From positions 1 to 28,653 of the IMG/VR virus record IMGVR_UViG_3300030098_004804: a stretch of 28,653 nucleotides of DNA. One strand, written 5' to 3'. Position numbers and translations under genes: made by a program. The notes beneath the pieces were generated by a model. The model did not search any database. It saw only the letters and a program-made list of their open reading frames with translations, and was not told where the DNA came from. This DNA is from a virus. Shown here piece by piece: positions 22,320 to 28,653 of this stretch (its first letter is position 1; each line of letters starts with the position of its first letter).

Positions 22320-22757
22320 ATGCTTAATAAAGAAGAGTTTAAAAAGTTGCGATTACAATATGCATACAGCCAAAAAGATTTCGGCTATCTCTTAAATAGG
22401 TCTCAAAAGACGATTTCACAATGGGAGGCTGGAAAGCAGCCCCGATTGCTAGAATTAAAGCAGCTAGCTATTAAACTAGCTCAAAAATATAATGTAGAGG
22501 TTGCATGCAAAGTAACTTCGATCGATCGTGATGAAGTTGCAAGATTAAGCGGAATATCTTTACCAAAACCAACAAAAGAAGACGAAATAATTGTAGTCAC
22601 GTTTAAGAGCGGCCAAAAAATGGCAATGTTTAAAGATGCCGATGCTCTTGAAACGATAATAGATGATTTTGATTATATAGAAGAGATAGAAAGGATCGCA
22701 CTAGGAAAAAGATTTGTCGATTTTGGTTGCAATCGTGCAGTTACTCTTATAAGGTGA
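22320..22757 (+). CDS. XRE-family HTH regulator, candidate repressor, 145 aa
   Basis: AACGGAGAATAAAATG fixes the start. Residues about 5-45 are an XRE/Cro-type HTH (LRLQYAYSQKDFGYLLNRSQ, then KTISQWEAGKQPR), the best such match in the window. Residues 60-145 (DEIIVVTFKSGQKMAMFKDA and LETIIDDFDYIEEIERIALG) probably form a dimerisation or ligand domain. No RecA-cleavage (Ser/Lys peptidase) domain is visible, so it is not a CI/LexA-type self-cleaving repressor. It stands alone between an operator-bearing promoter and a strong terminator, as an autoregulated master regulator would. Binding to CTATGCGCATAG is a hypothesis. Confidence 0.8.
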   Translation: MLNKEEFKKLRLQYAYSQKDFGYLLNRSQKTISQWEAGKQPRLLELKQLAIKLAQKYNVEVACKVTSIDRDEVARLSGISLPKPTKEDEIIVVTFKSGQKMAMFKDADALETIIDDFDYIEEIERIALGKRFVDFGCNRAVTLIR

Positions 22758-22777
22758 TATCGCTCACTCACATTCTT

Positions 22778-22804
22778 AGCCTCCGTTTTTAACGGGGGCT
22801 TTTT
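22778..22804 (+). terminator. Hairpin terminator after the HTH gene
   Basis: AGCCTCCGTT (22778-22787), loop TTT and AACGGGGGCT (22791-22800) form a 10-bp stem with one T-G pair, followed by four T and a T-rich stretch. It separates the regulator from the portal gene. Confidence 0.9.
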
Positions 22805-22811
22805 CTTTGTA

Positions 22812-22840
22812 TCGACATGATCTTTGGAATTGGGTATTAT
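22812..22840 (+). promoter_or_regulatory. Portal gene promoter
   Basis: TCGACA (22812-22817), 17 bases and TATTAT (22835-22840) match sigma-70 boxes well. It lies right after the terminator, 19 bases before the portal ATG. There is no CTAT-N4-ATAG palindrome, so the portal would be controlled differently from the gene to its left. Confidence 0.6.
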
Positions 22841-22858
22841 ACTAATATCGAGGTGATC

Positions 22859-25369
22859 ATGTCTACTGCAATAACAAAAAGAGAATCAATCTTTACTACT
22901 ATAATTCGTGCATTTCAAAAACTAATCTCTAACCCTGAAGAGCCAGAGCACGGCGCCAGCTATGCGGCTCCATATGGAGTTCGGCAACAGTTCAGCGCAG
23001 AGGATTCAATGAGTGCTTATGCTGGACATGCTTACACTCATGCATGTGCAACAAGAGCAAGCCAAGACCTCGCCGCTTTGCCTTTGATTGTAATCAATGG
23101 TCGCGGATCAAATGCAGAGCGTATCGAAGAGCACGCTTTTTATGATTTAATGGATCAGCCAAATAGCCAGACAGACGGGTTTTTATTCCGCGAGCAATTA
23201 ATGATTGATCTCATGCTCAGTGGTAATTGCTACATTCTTATTGTAGGGCCTCTAAACAATCCATCTTCATTATTTAGATTACATCCAGATAGCGTTGAGG
23301 TAGTTACAAATCAAAAGGCAGGATTAGAAGGATATAAATATACTGACGGCGGCGTATCGGTGCAATATCCAATTGAAAGAATACTACACACACGAAATGC
23401 ATCGTGGGCAACTGGTGCCAGCGGCGAGCTATATGGAACAGGCGCAATCGAAAGTCTAGCTAGAGAGATCAACGCTGATATAAACGCGCAAAAACTAGCC
23501 AGTGACACCAGCGCACAAGGACGGCCTGACATTCTTCTAAGCCCAAAGGATGATGCAGATATATGGGGAAGAGAGCGAAGACGTGAAATCCTTGATAGCT
23601 ACAGAAACATGAGCAGTCGCGGCGGTGCAATGGTCTTGTCTGGTCAAGTAGATGTGAAGCCTTTAAACCTATCACCGAGGGAAATGGAATTTCAAGCATC
23701 AAGGGAAATGGCTAGAGAGAATATATCCGCTGTTATGGGTGTTCCTTCTACCGTGCTTGGCTTGCCTGATGCAAACTACGCCACGGCCCGACAGGCAACT
23801 TTGACATATTGGCAAGTTCAAAGTAAGCGCGGCCGCAAGATGGAATTGCTATTCACTCGCATCGCGAAAATGTTTGATGATCGATTCAGAGTTAGACTTG
23901 ATTATTCCGAAGTCGAAGCGCTCCAAGATCTAAAGACTGCTAAACTTGCACGGGTAGAAAAACATATTCTCATTGGCGGCATGGACCCTTCGGACGCATA
24001 TGCTTATGAAGGCCTTGATGACGCGCCTTTGGGCGATGTTAGACAAATAGAAGAGACTGAAGATGAAGAGCGCAATATTGAATCTGTGCATCGGTTATTT
24101 GAAATTATAGAAACAGAAGAAGTAAAAAAAAAACTAGAAACTAGAGGATCTGTTGGTGATGTATATCCAACAAACTTTCCTAATGATGGAGATGATAAAA
24201 AAGTTGCGCTGCGTAATAGTGATTATGATCGATTTCCTTGGAAAGAGGCTCTTGATTTAAAAGAGAATTATCCGCAAATATGGAACAAAGGCGGAAATAT
24301 ATTAGGCAACACACAATTTAACAGATTGTATCCAATAGCAAAAAGATCAACAAGCATTGCACAAACTGAAACAGAAGAAAAGGCAATAAGACTTCGTGAG
24401 GCTTGGGCAGCAAGACATGAAGGTGATTTTCGTTTGGCTGGTGTTGTTGCACAAATAAAATGGCTTGTCGTAGGTGATCGCGGAATAGCGCACATGCGCA
24501 GCGTTATATCAGAAGCAAAATCAAAACTAAAAAGTAAAAGTTTTGCCGCCAAAAACGAAGAAGAGCAATTGAATCACTGGCGAAATTGGATGCAAAAAAC
24601 AATTGATCCTACAGAGAAGCAATTTGAAAGAATAGCTATGCGTTATTTGACCGGCGCAAAGGGGCGTTATTTGGCTCGATTACCTAACATTATGAGAGAG
24701 GCTAAATCAACAGGCGCACAAGAAACAAGGGCGATCGACTGGGTTTCATTGCTTGCAAGGGCTACTGAGATCAAGATCATCAAGGACACAATTGGCCGGT
24801 TTTGGAATGATACTTGGATTTTAACTGGCAATGAAGAAATCGATAATTTGTATAATCTTCTCGACTATGATCGGCCGGCTGATTTTCTTTTTGGTGATCG
24901 GAGTATAGCTGATAGATCGATCAATGCACTAGCACAAGAAATTCAATATACAACTGAAAAGAAGATTAAAAAGATTGTTGAGTTTGGAATAGAACAGGGC
25001 GCAAGTAATGCAGAGATAGCCGATCAACTTGAAAGATCGGCCGGTTTTAGGCCTTCAAGAGCGCGCCTAATTGCACAAACTGAAACAACAAGCGCCGTTA
25101 ATAGGGCAACAAATCAGGCTTATGTAAGATTTCAAGAAGAAGAGCCAGATATACAAATTCTTAAACAATGGATCGCGAGCGGCGATGCAAATGTTCGTGA
25201 ATTGCACAGAATATTGGGTGCGGATGCTACAAAAGGAATCATACCAGCGGATAAAGATTTCAGCATATCGGGCTATGTAGGGCCTGCACCGGCGGCGTTT
25301 GATGCTCCTGAGATGGATATAAATTGCCGATGTACTCTAGCGCCAATCGTGCGTAGAAAAGACGAATAA
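22859..25369 (+). CDS. Portal-MuF head morphogenesis fusion protein, 836 aa
   Basis: GAGGTGATC directly precedes the ATG at 22859-22861; an ATG 42 bases upstream would overlap the promoter. Residues about 1-400 are an HK97-type portal: HAYTHACATRASQDLAALPL, FLFREQLMIDLMLSGNCYI, then MARENISAVMGVPSTVLGL and ANYATARQATLTYWQ. Residues about 446-560 are an extra block (VALRNSDYDRFPWKEA, YPQIWNKGGNILGN, then IRLREAWAARHEGDFRLAGV and KWLVVGDRGIAHM). Residues about 720-836 match Mu F/SPP1 gp7 (ARLIAQTETTSAVNRATNQA, ending DINCRCTLAPI). The portal ring is the DNA gate; MuF proteins are minor head proteins. The strand is opposite to terminase and capsid genes. Confidence 0.9.
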   Translation: MSTAITKRESIFTTIIRAFQKLISNPEEPEHGASYAAPYGVRQQFSAEDSMSAYAGHAYTHACATRASQDLAALPLIVINGRGSNAERIEEHAFYDLMDQPNSQTDGFLFREQLMIDLMLSGNCYILIVGPLNNPSSLFRLHPDSVEVVTNQKAGLEGYKYTDGGVSVQYPIERILHTRNASWATGASGELYGTGAIESLAREINADINAQKLASDTSAQGRPDILLSPKDDADIWGRERRREILDSYRNMSSRGGAMVLSGQVDVKPLNLSPREMEFQASREMARENISAVMGVPSTVLGLPDANYATARQATLTYWQVQSKRGRKMELLFTRIAKMFDDRFRVRLDYSEVEALQDLKTAKLARVEKHILIGGMDPSDAYAYEGLDDAPLGDVRQIEETEDEERNIESVHRLFEIIETEEVKKKLETRGSVGDVYPTNFPNDGDDKKVALRNSDYDRFPWKEALDLKENYPQIWNKGGNILGNTQFNRLYPIAKRSTSIAQTETEEKAIRLREAWAARHEGDFRLAGVVAQIKWLVVGDRGIAHMRSVISEAKSKLKSKSFAAKNEEEQLNHWRNWMQKTIDPTEKQFERIAMRYLTGAKGRYLARLPNIMREAKSTGAQETRAIDWVSLLARATEIKIIKDTIGRFWNDTWILTGNEEIDNLYNLLDYDRPADFLFGDRSIADRSINALAQEIQYTTEKKIKKIVEFGIEQGASNAEIADQLERSAGFRPSRARLIAQTETTSAVNRATNQAYVRFQEEEPDIQILKQWIASGDANVRELHRILGADATKGIIPADKDFSISGYVGPAPAAFDAPEMDINCRCTLAPIVRRKDE

Positions 25370-25512
25370 ATAAGCATTTAAAAGATTAAAATTGCGCCGC
25401 GCGCCTTGATAAATAGCTGTAAAATAAAATTATTTGATCTTTTATTATTGTCTATACTATGCGTATTATCGATAACATAGACGATTATATAAATATTGTA
25501 TTAAAATAATAC

Positions 25513-25540
25513 TTGCTTACTATGCGTATAGTGTTAATAT
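25513..25540 (+). promoter_or_regulatory. Rightward promoter with CTATGCGTATAG operator
   Basis: TTGCTT (25513-25518), 16 bases and TAATAT (25535-25540) form a promoter 59 bases before the ATG at 25572. CTATGCGTATAG (25520-25531) lies in the spacer. A second, half-matching copy (CTATGCGTATTA) occurs at 25457-25468. The rest of the 202-base gap between the portal and the next gene shows an AT-rich stretch but no terminator hairpin that I trust. Confidence 0.7.
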
Positions 25541-25571
25541 TAAGTGTAAGGAAAAACCAACGGAGTACAAA

Positions 25572-25838
25572 ATGACTAAAGAAGAAATGACTAATGACCT
25601 AAGAAGAGCCTACACAAAAGAGATTGCTAAAATTACTGACTTTCGATGCTATTGGAGAAACTTCGGCAGCGATTCATTTGGATACGAACAAAACAGAGAT
25701 GGAACACTCTTGATTTATATTGAAACAGACCGCCTTAACGATGTACTTGCAATGTTTAGTGGAGACGAAGACATAGAATGGAATGAAAGCACAATGACAA
25801 AAGACACCCACACTGTAAAAGTAACATTTAAACGATAA
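25572..25838 (+). CDS. Hypothetical acidic protein, 88 aa (cargo gene)
   Basis: The start follows AACGGAGTACAAAATG, a two-base variant of the recurrent site. The product opens with a helix (MTKEEMTNDLRRAYTKEIAK), continues with ITDFRCYWRNFGSDSFGY, has a strand GTLLIYIET, and ends HTVKVTFKR: alpha then beta. No family recognised. It has its own operator-bearing promoter and lies between the portal and terminase units, convergent with the HTH gene at 25858, only 19 bases apart. It is therefore another moron-like unit, of the same design as that at 14884. Confidence 0.6.
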   Translation: MTKEEMTNDLRRAYTKEIAKITDFRCYWRNFGSDSFGYEQNRDGTLLIYIETDRLNDVLAMFSGDEDIEWNESTMTKDTHTVKVTFKR

Positions 25839-25857
25839 CAAACAACTAACAGCTGTT

Positions 25858-26118
25858 TTAGTAATCCTTAACGATCTCTAGTCTTAATTCATAATATATA
25901 TCTTCAGGAGTATCCCCTGTTAATTTGCTCAACGCATCAATCAAAAAAACAGCATTTACAAAACGAGGATGGCTTGTTCCTTGTATCCAGTGTGTTATAT
26001 GTCGTCTTCCTATACCTAGCTTCTTTGCAAGCGTTGTAACGTCTATTTTTCGCTTATTCAAATATTGTTTGAGCCATTTTCCAAACTGATTATTTGTTTT
26101 AATATTAACTGAATTCAT
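25858..26118 (-). CDS. XRE/Cro-like HTH protein, 86 aa
   Basis: The ATG at 26116-26118 has GAGATAACT in front; the longer frame would overlap the terminase gene. Residues about 15-60 are a compact HTH (FGKWLKQYLNKRKIDVTTLA, KKLGIGRRHITHWIQGTSHP) with a Cro/CI-like recognition helix. The rest (FVNAVFLIDALSKLTGDTPE) is a short helical end, so it is a single-domain protein, like Cro. It follows the large terminase by seven bases and is probably its cotranscript, an unusual place for a regulator. It may counter the 22320 protein at the CTATGCGCATAG sites or control late genes; neither is shown. Confidence 0.75.
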   Translation of the reverse strand: MNSVNIKTNNQFGKWLKQYLNKRKIDVTTLAKKLGIGRRHITHWIQGTSHPRFVNAVFLIDALSKLTGDTPEDIYYELRLEIVKDY

Positions 26119-26125
26119 AGTTATC

Positions 26126-27583
26126 TCATTGATGCAGTAAATAGCGTTTAAGGAATGATACCTCATATCTTAGAGCATCCAAAGCGTGATCGTTTTTCTT
26201 GATTGGCTTATCTTTTCCCGCTCCCTCACTCCAACGATATAATCGAAATTCTTTTAATAGGTTTTTGCAATTATCATGTATGACTAAGTGCGGCAGTCCT
26301 TCCGCGTCTAGTGATAATCGCTCTTTAACCCAATTAATAGTCTCTATTACTCCGATGTGTTTTGGGGCATTTTTTGTTTCTATATCGCATTCTCTAGCTA
26401 GAGTTAATCGACCGTCACGGGATTCAGGATCGGCGACTGTCCAGCGGAATTTTGTATTAGGTGTTCTTTGATTTAATATGCGCCCGTTTTCAACTGTTGT
26501 CCGCTCAGTTGCATAATATTCGTCATATACATGCAAAACGTCGTCTTTCTCATCGTGCGCAAAATAAAGACAGGCGAAAGGGTTTCTTACACCGAAATCA
26601 ATAGATCGATCACGGGGCCATGATTCAGGCGGCTCAAAACTGCGGACTACATGAATATTTCTAGAGAATTCAGGATAGACGACCCCTTGTTGATTTGTGA
26701 AGTCGCCGAATAGCCTAGATCGTTGACTTTCCTCGCTCATATGTGCAATTGCTTTCCTTAGCTTGACTGAAGAGATCCAAGGATTATCCAGCCCTGATAT
26801 TGCATAGGTAGTGTATCCTTGCTGTGGATTTTCAAAGAAGATCTCGTGCGGCCAAGTGATTCCTTTTAACGGCGTCATTGTAAGAACAACAGTGCCTTTA
26901 TGATCAATTACGCGGAGCATACATTCGTCGAAGATGTCGCGCGGGTGCTCTTCGTCTAGGATTACTAAAGACACGGCACCGCCTTGAAACTTCTCGCGGC
27001 CGCTCTCAGCGCTCATTGATAAGATCTTGCCACCATTTGGAAAGATTGCGCTTGCCCGATCTTGTGCCCTCCATCGGATAAACTTAGTGCCAACTGGACA
27101 ATACTTCTCTAACTTCGGGCGGAGATATGTTAATGCATCTCCATAGCTCAACGCACTAACCCAAACTTCAGAAGGTTTTTGTGGCACAAGATTTAAAGGC
27201 AAGTGATTCAATTTAAGCCACTCTCGCACGAACCAACAATCCGATCCATTTGCAAATGCCACAGCTAACATGCAGCCGCTTTCGGATTTCCCTGATCTAT
27301 TACCGCCTGAGATCAAAGTGCTCTCTGATCCTAGATGCATAAGCGCTTCTCTTTGGCTGGTTCTTTGTTCTGTTATATCACATTTATCACAACGAAATAA
27401 TCCAGATCGGATCATTTTCATCTTCTGGCCGCAGCCCTTAACACGATCACTTTTACTCGATTTTCCATCCCATCTATGACAATGAGGATCCCATAGTTGA
27501 GCCACAGCCAAAGGGTAATCGCGCGTTATTTCCTCTAGCTTTTGGCTTGTTTTTAAATACTTGAGTATAAAGTCTTTATCCAT
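26126..27583 (-). CDS. Terminase large subunit, 485 aa
   Basis: Walker A GGNRSGKS (residues 93-100), Walker B LVILDEE (about 206-212) and TMTPLKG identify the packaging ATPase. The nuclease half has RSIDFGVRNP (D329), a WTVADPES block and the end NDHALDALRYE, typical of RNase H-fold terminases. The N-terminus (residues 35-68) holds C35, C51, C65 and C68 around CGQKMKMIRSGLFRCDKC, a likely four-cysteine zinc site absent from most compact terminases. The gene overlaps the upstream small ORF by eight bases. Packaging type (cos or pac) is not readable from these motifs alone. Confidence 0.95.
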   Translation of the reverse strand: MDKDFILKYLKTSQKLEEITRDYPLAVAQLWDPHCHRWDGKSSKSDRVKGCGQKMKMIRSGLFRCDKCDITEQRTSQREALMHLGSESTLISGGNRSGKSESGCMLAVAFANGSDCWFVREWLKLNHLPLNLVPQKPSEVWVSALSYGDALTYLRPKLEKYCPVGTKFIRWRAQDRASAIFPNGGKILSMSAESGREKFQGGAVSLVILDEEHPRDIFDECMLRVIDHKGTVVLTMTPLKGITWPHEIFFENPQQGYTTYAISGLDNPWISSVKLRKAIAHMSEESQRSRLFGDFTNQQGVVYPEFSRNIHVVRSFEPPESWPRDRSIDFGVRNPFACLYFAHDEKDDVLHVYDEYYATERTTVENGRILNQRTPNTKFRWTVADPESRDGRLTLARECDIETKNAPKHIGVIETINWVKERLSLDAEGLPHLVIHDNCKNLLKEFRLYRWSEGAGKDKPIKKNDHALDALRYEVSFLKRYLLHQ

Positions 27584-27770
27584 AGATCAATAGCAAGAAT
27601 GCGCAATAGAGGCGCTCGATTAGCGGTACTCTACGATAGCATATATCATGCTTAACTGCTCGCTCCATACAGCGCTTCATATCGTGATCAGTCAATAATA
27701 GAGTTTTGTATCCTATATTAGTTCTGATCTTAATTGCGTGATATTCTTTGTATTTCTGAATCTCATTCAT
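27576..27770 (-). CDS. Small basic protein between the terminase genes, 64 aa
   Basis: GGAGTTAATAA precedes the ATG. The protein is basic (MNEIQKYKEYHAIKIRTNIG, HDMKRCMERAVKHDICYRRV) with a hydrophobic end (LYCAFLLLIYG), perhaps a membrane-contact or dimerisation helix. The start overlaps the preceding tiny gene by three bases and the end overlaps the large terminase by eight, implying coupled translation. No family recognised; a packaging accessory role is inferred only from place. Confidence 0.55.
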   Translation of the reverse strand: MNEIQKYKEYHAIKIRTNIGYKTLLLTDHDMKRCMERAVKHDICYRRVPLIERLYCAFLLLIYG

Positions 27771-27865
27771 TTATTAACTCCACTGCATATTATAGCCAGT
27801 ATAACGATCATTATGAGCATAATCATCATACAAGATACCAATATATAATCGTCATCATCTTTCAT
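27767..27865 (-). CDS. Predicted 32-aa single-pass membrane protein between terminase genes
   Basis: The frame begins MKDDDDYILVSCMMIMLIMI and ends VILAIICSGVNK: an acidic head and one hydrophobic helix with many Met and Ile. It uses ATGA overlaps at both ends (small terminase stop/its start at 27862-27865, and its stop/next start at 27767-27770). Such exact double coupling is hard to obtain by chance. It would be a tiny inner-membrane protein expressed together with terminase. Lysis control or membrane contact of packaging are possible, but unsupported. Confidence 0.6.
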   Translation of the reverse strand: MKDDDDYILVSCMMIMLIMIVILAIICSGVNK

Positions 27866-28296
27866 TCTTCATCCAAATCAATAACGGGCAAAGCAATTGG
27901 CCTCAGTCTTTCTTGATGTATCCTAACTTCTTCCATTAAGGCCGGCACATCTAAGGTTTCATGATTGATAGTAATTTCTACAGGTGGCTTCTCTTCTTTT
28001 GTATAGCCGTGTCTTCTTTCAAGCAAAAACATAGCCGCTCTCACGTCGCCGTCATTCATAGCTGTATGTAAGCAAGACAAAGATCTTATTGCGCTCATAG
28101 CCTCCGCGCGTTGGAAGTCTCCGAAAAAATCAAAGAATGCGCCGCTTTTAGCCTCTCGCCCTCGCTTCAACCAATCATACAGTATTGACTCCGATATGCC
28201 TGCATATTTGCAAGCAATCGCCCTTGTGCAACCGAGCGATGTAGCTTCAAGGATCTTGCGCTTGTATTTATCTGTGAATTTACTCTTTCGGCCCAT
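27862..28296 (-). CDS. Terminase small subunit, 144 aa
   Basis: The ATG at 28294-28296 is preferred (GAGAGCGTGAGA in front, 17-base overlap with the methyltransferase gene); the frame is open further. The N-terminus (MGRKSKFTDKYKRKILEATS then CTRAIACKYAGISESILYDW) is a helix-turn-helix typical of small terminases that recognise the packaging site. The helical middle (FQRAEAMSAIRSLSCLHTAM and AAMFLLERRHGYTKEEKPP) matches the usual oligomerisation region, and LERRH(G/P)-Y is a familiar ending. It comes before the large terminase with two tiny genes between, which is unusual. Confidence 0.9.
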   Translation of the reverse strand: MGRKSKFTDKYKRKILEATSLGCTRAIACKYAGISESILYDWLKRGREAKSGAFFDFFGDFQRAEAMSAIRSLSCLHTAMNDGDVRAAMFLLERRHGYTKEEKPPVEITINHETLDVPALMEEVRIHQERLRPIALPVIDLDEE

Positions 28297-28653
28297 TCTC
28301 ACGCTCTCTCTTCGCCCATTCGATCCGGCCTTCAATAATCGGATAATAATCTTCTGTCATCTCGCATCCAATAGCGTCGAAGCCTTCAAGACAAGCAGAA
28401 ACTGCCGTTGTTCCAGATCCTAGGAAAGGATCGAGCACTGTTCCTCCCCTTTTAGTCAAAAGTCGACACAGCCAGCGCATAACGCCGATTGGCTTGACAG
28501 TTGGATGAAAGTTTGACACAGGCTCATGATCCCTTTCGACTCCGTTGTGATTAGCCAAACAATACTCACCTCTTTTATCTTTTCTTAAATGCTCCAATCC
28601 GGCCTCACGCTCAGATCTCGATGCTTTCGGGCATTGATAGATGTTTGCGGGCC
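28280..28653 (-). CDS. DNA methyltransferase (N6-adenine/N4-cytosine type), C-terminal part only
   Basis: The frame is open to the window edge, so the start lies outside. Visible are CPKASRSEREAGLEHL (near the cut end), HPTVKPIGVMRWLCRL and VLDPFLGSGTTAVSACLEGF, in which DPFLGSGTT is the AdoMet-binding motif I, and DAIGCEMTEDYY. This order, with HPTVKP before DPF, is the C-terminal half of type II-like N4/N6 methyltransferases; the catalytic D/S-PPY/W motif should lie to the right, beyond the edge. A phage-borne enzyme may protect DNA from host restriction. It overlaps the small terminase gene by 17 bases, so it is likely in the same operon. Confidence 0.85.
   Translation of the reverse strand, partial: PANIYQCPKASRSEREAGLEHLRKDKRGEYCLANHNGVERDHEPVSNFHPTVKPIGVMRWLCRLLTKRGGTVLDPFLGSGTTAVSACLEGFDAIGCEMTEDYYPIIEGRIEWAKRERENGPKE

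Noticed and set aside
22320-22757. HTH gene considered as a CI/LexA-type self-cleaving repressor
   Set aside because: No Ala-Gly cleavage site with Ser/Lys peptidase motifs in the C-terminal half, so only an XRE-type regulator is claimed.
1-28653. tRNA, rRNA, riboswitch, integrase, attachment sites, CRISPR, IS elements
   Set aside because: Looked for by eye on both strands; none had supporting structure or motifs. A tRNA and repeat search program would be decisive.

Overview
The window is part of the genome of a tailed phage or prophage with an HK97-type head and a siphovirus-like long tail. It is AT-rich by eye. Promoters look like bacterial sigma-70 promoters (TTGACA / TATAAT). The lysis gene has a peptidoglycan-hydrolase-like cysteine active site and a single-helix holin candidate. 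No integrase, attachment site, tRNA or rRNA was seen, so lytic or temperate lifestyle and the host cannot be fixed. The tail-fibre style (repeats of the ITNAQLAGSI type) resembles fibres known from aquatic phages, which is only a hint.

Layout from left to right. 1-3737 (minus strand): a tightly packed early/replication-like operon of small genes, with a winged-helix protein, a likely single-strand annealing protein, an HTH protein, a Cys-rich protein resembling a helicase loader only in outline, and a ribbon-helix-helix protein. 3834-6894 (plus): a DEDDh exonuclease translationally coupled to a run of tail-fibre genes, ended by a strong hairpin terminator. 6976-8136 (minus): five small unknown genes. 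8284-14713 and 15702-21773 (minus): the late operon, read right to left as protease, major capsid protein, connector, neck and terminator proteins, tail tube, tail assembly chaperones, tape measure, tail tip proteins, lysin and holin candidate. Three small plus-strand genes (14884-15735) interrupt it. 22320-25369 (plus): a repressor-like gene and a large portal-MuF fusion. 25572-25838 (plus): another small cargo gene. 25858-28653 (minus): an HTH gene, large terminase, two tiny ORFs, small terminase and the C-terminal part of a DNA methyltransferase.

The unusual layer is regulatory. At least six promoters carry a 12-bp palindrome of the form CTAT-N4-ATAG (best form CTATGCGCATAG) within the core promoter, in most cases between -35 and -10. 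Most of these promoters are followed, about 50-60 bases from the start of the -35 box, by an almost invariant ribosome-binding site, AACGGAGAATAAAATG. The result is a reusable promoter-operator-RBS cassette scattered on both strands in front of small unknown genes and the candidate repressor at 22320. The promoters I could find for the capsid operon and the portal lack the palindrome. I infer a dispersed repressor regulon for early and cargo genes.

A second oddity is that the portal gene lies on the opposite strand from terminase and capsid, with its own promoter and terminator-insulated neighbour, although its place in the gene order is the usual one. Starts were chosen from ribosome-binding sites and from 1- to 8-base overlaps with upstream stop codons, so several genes are shorter than their longest open frame.
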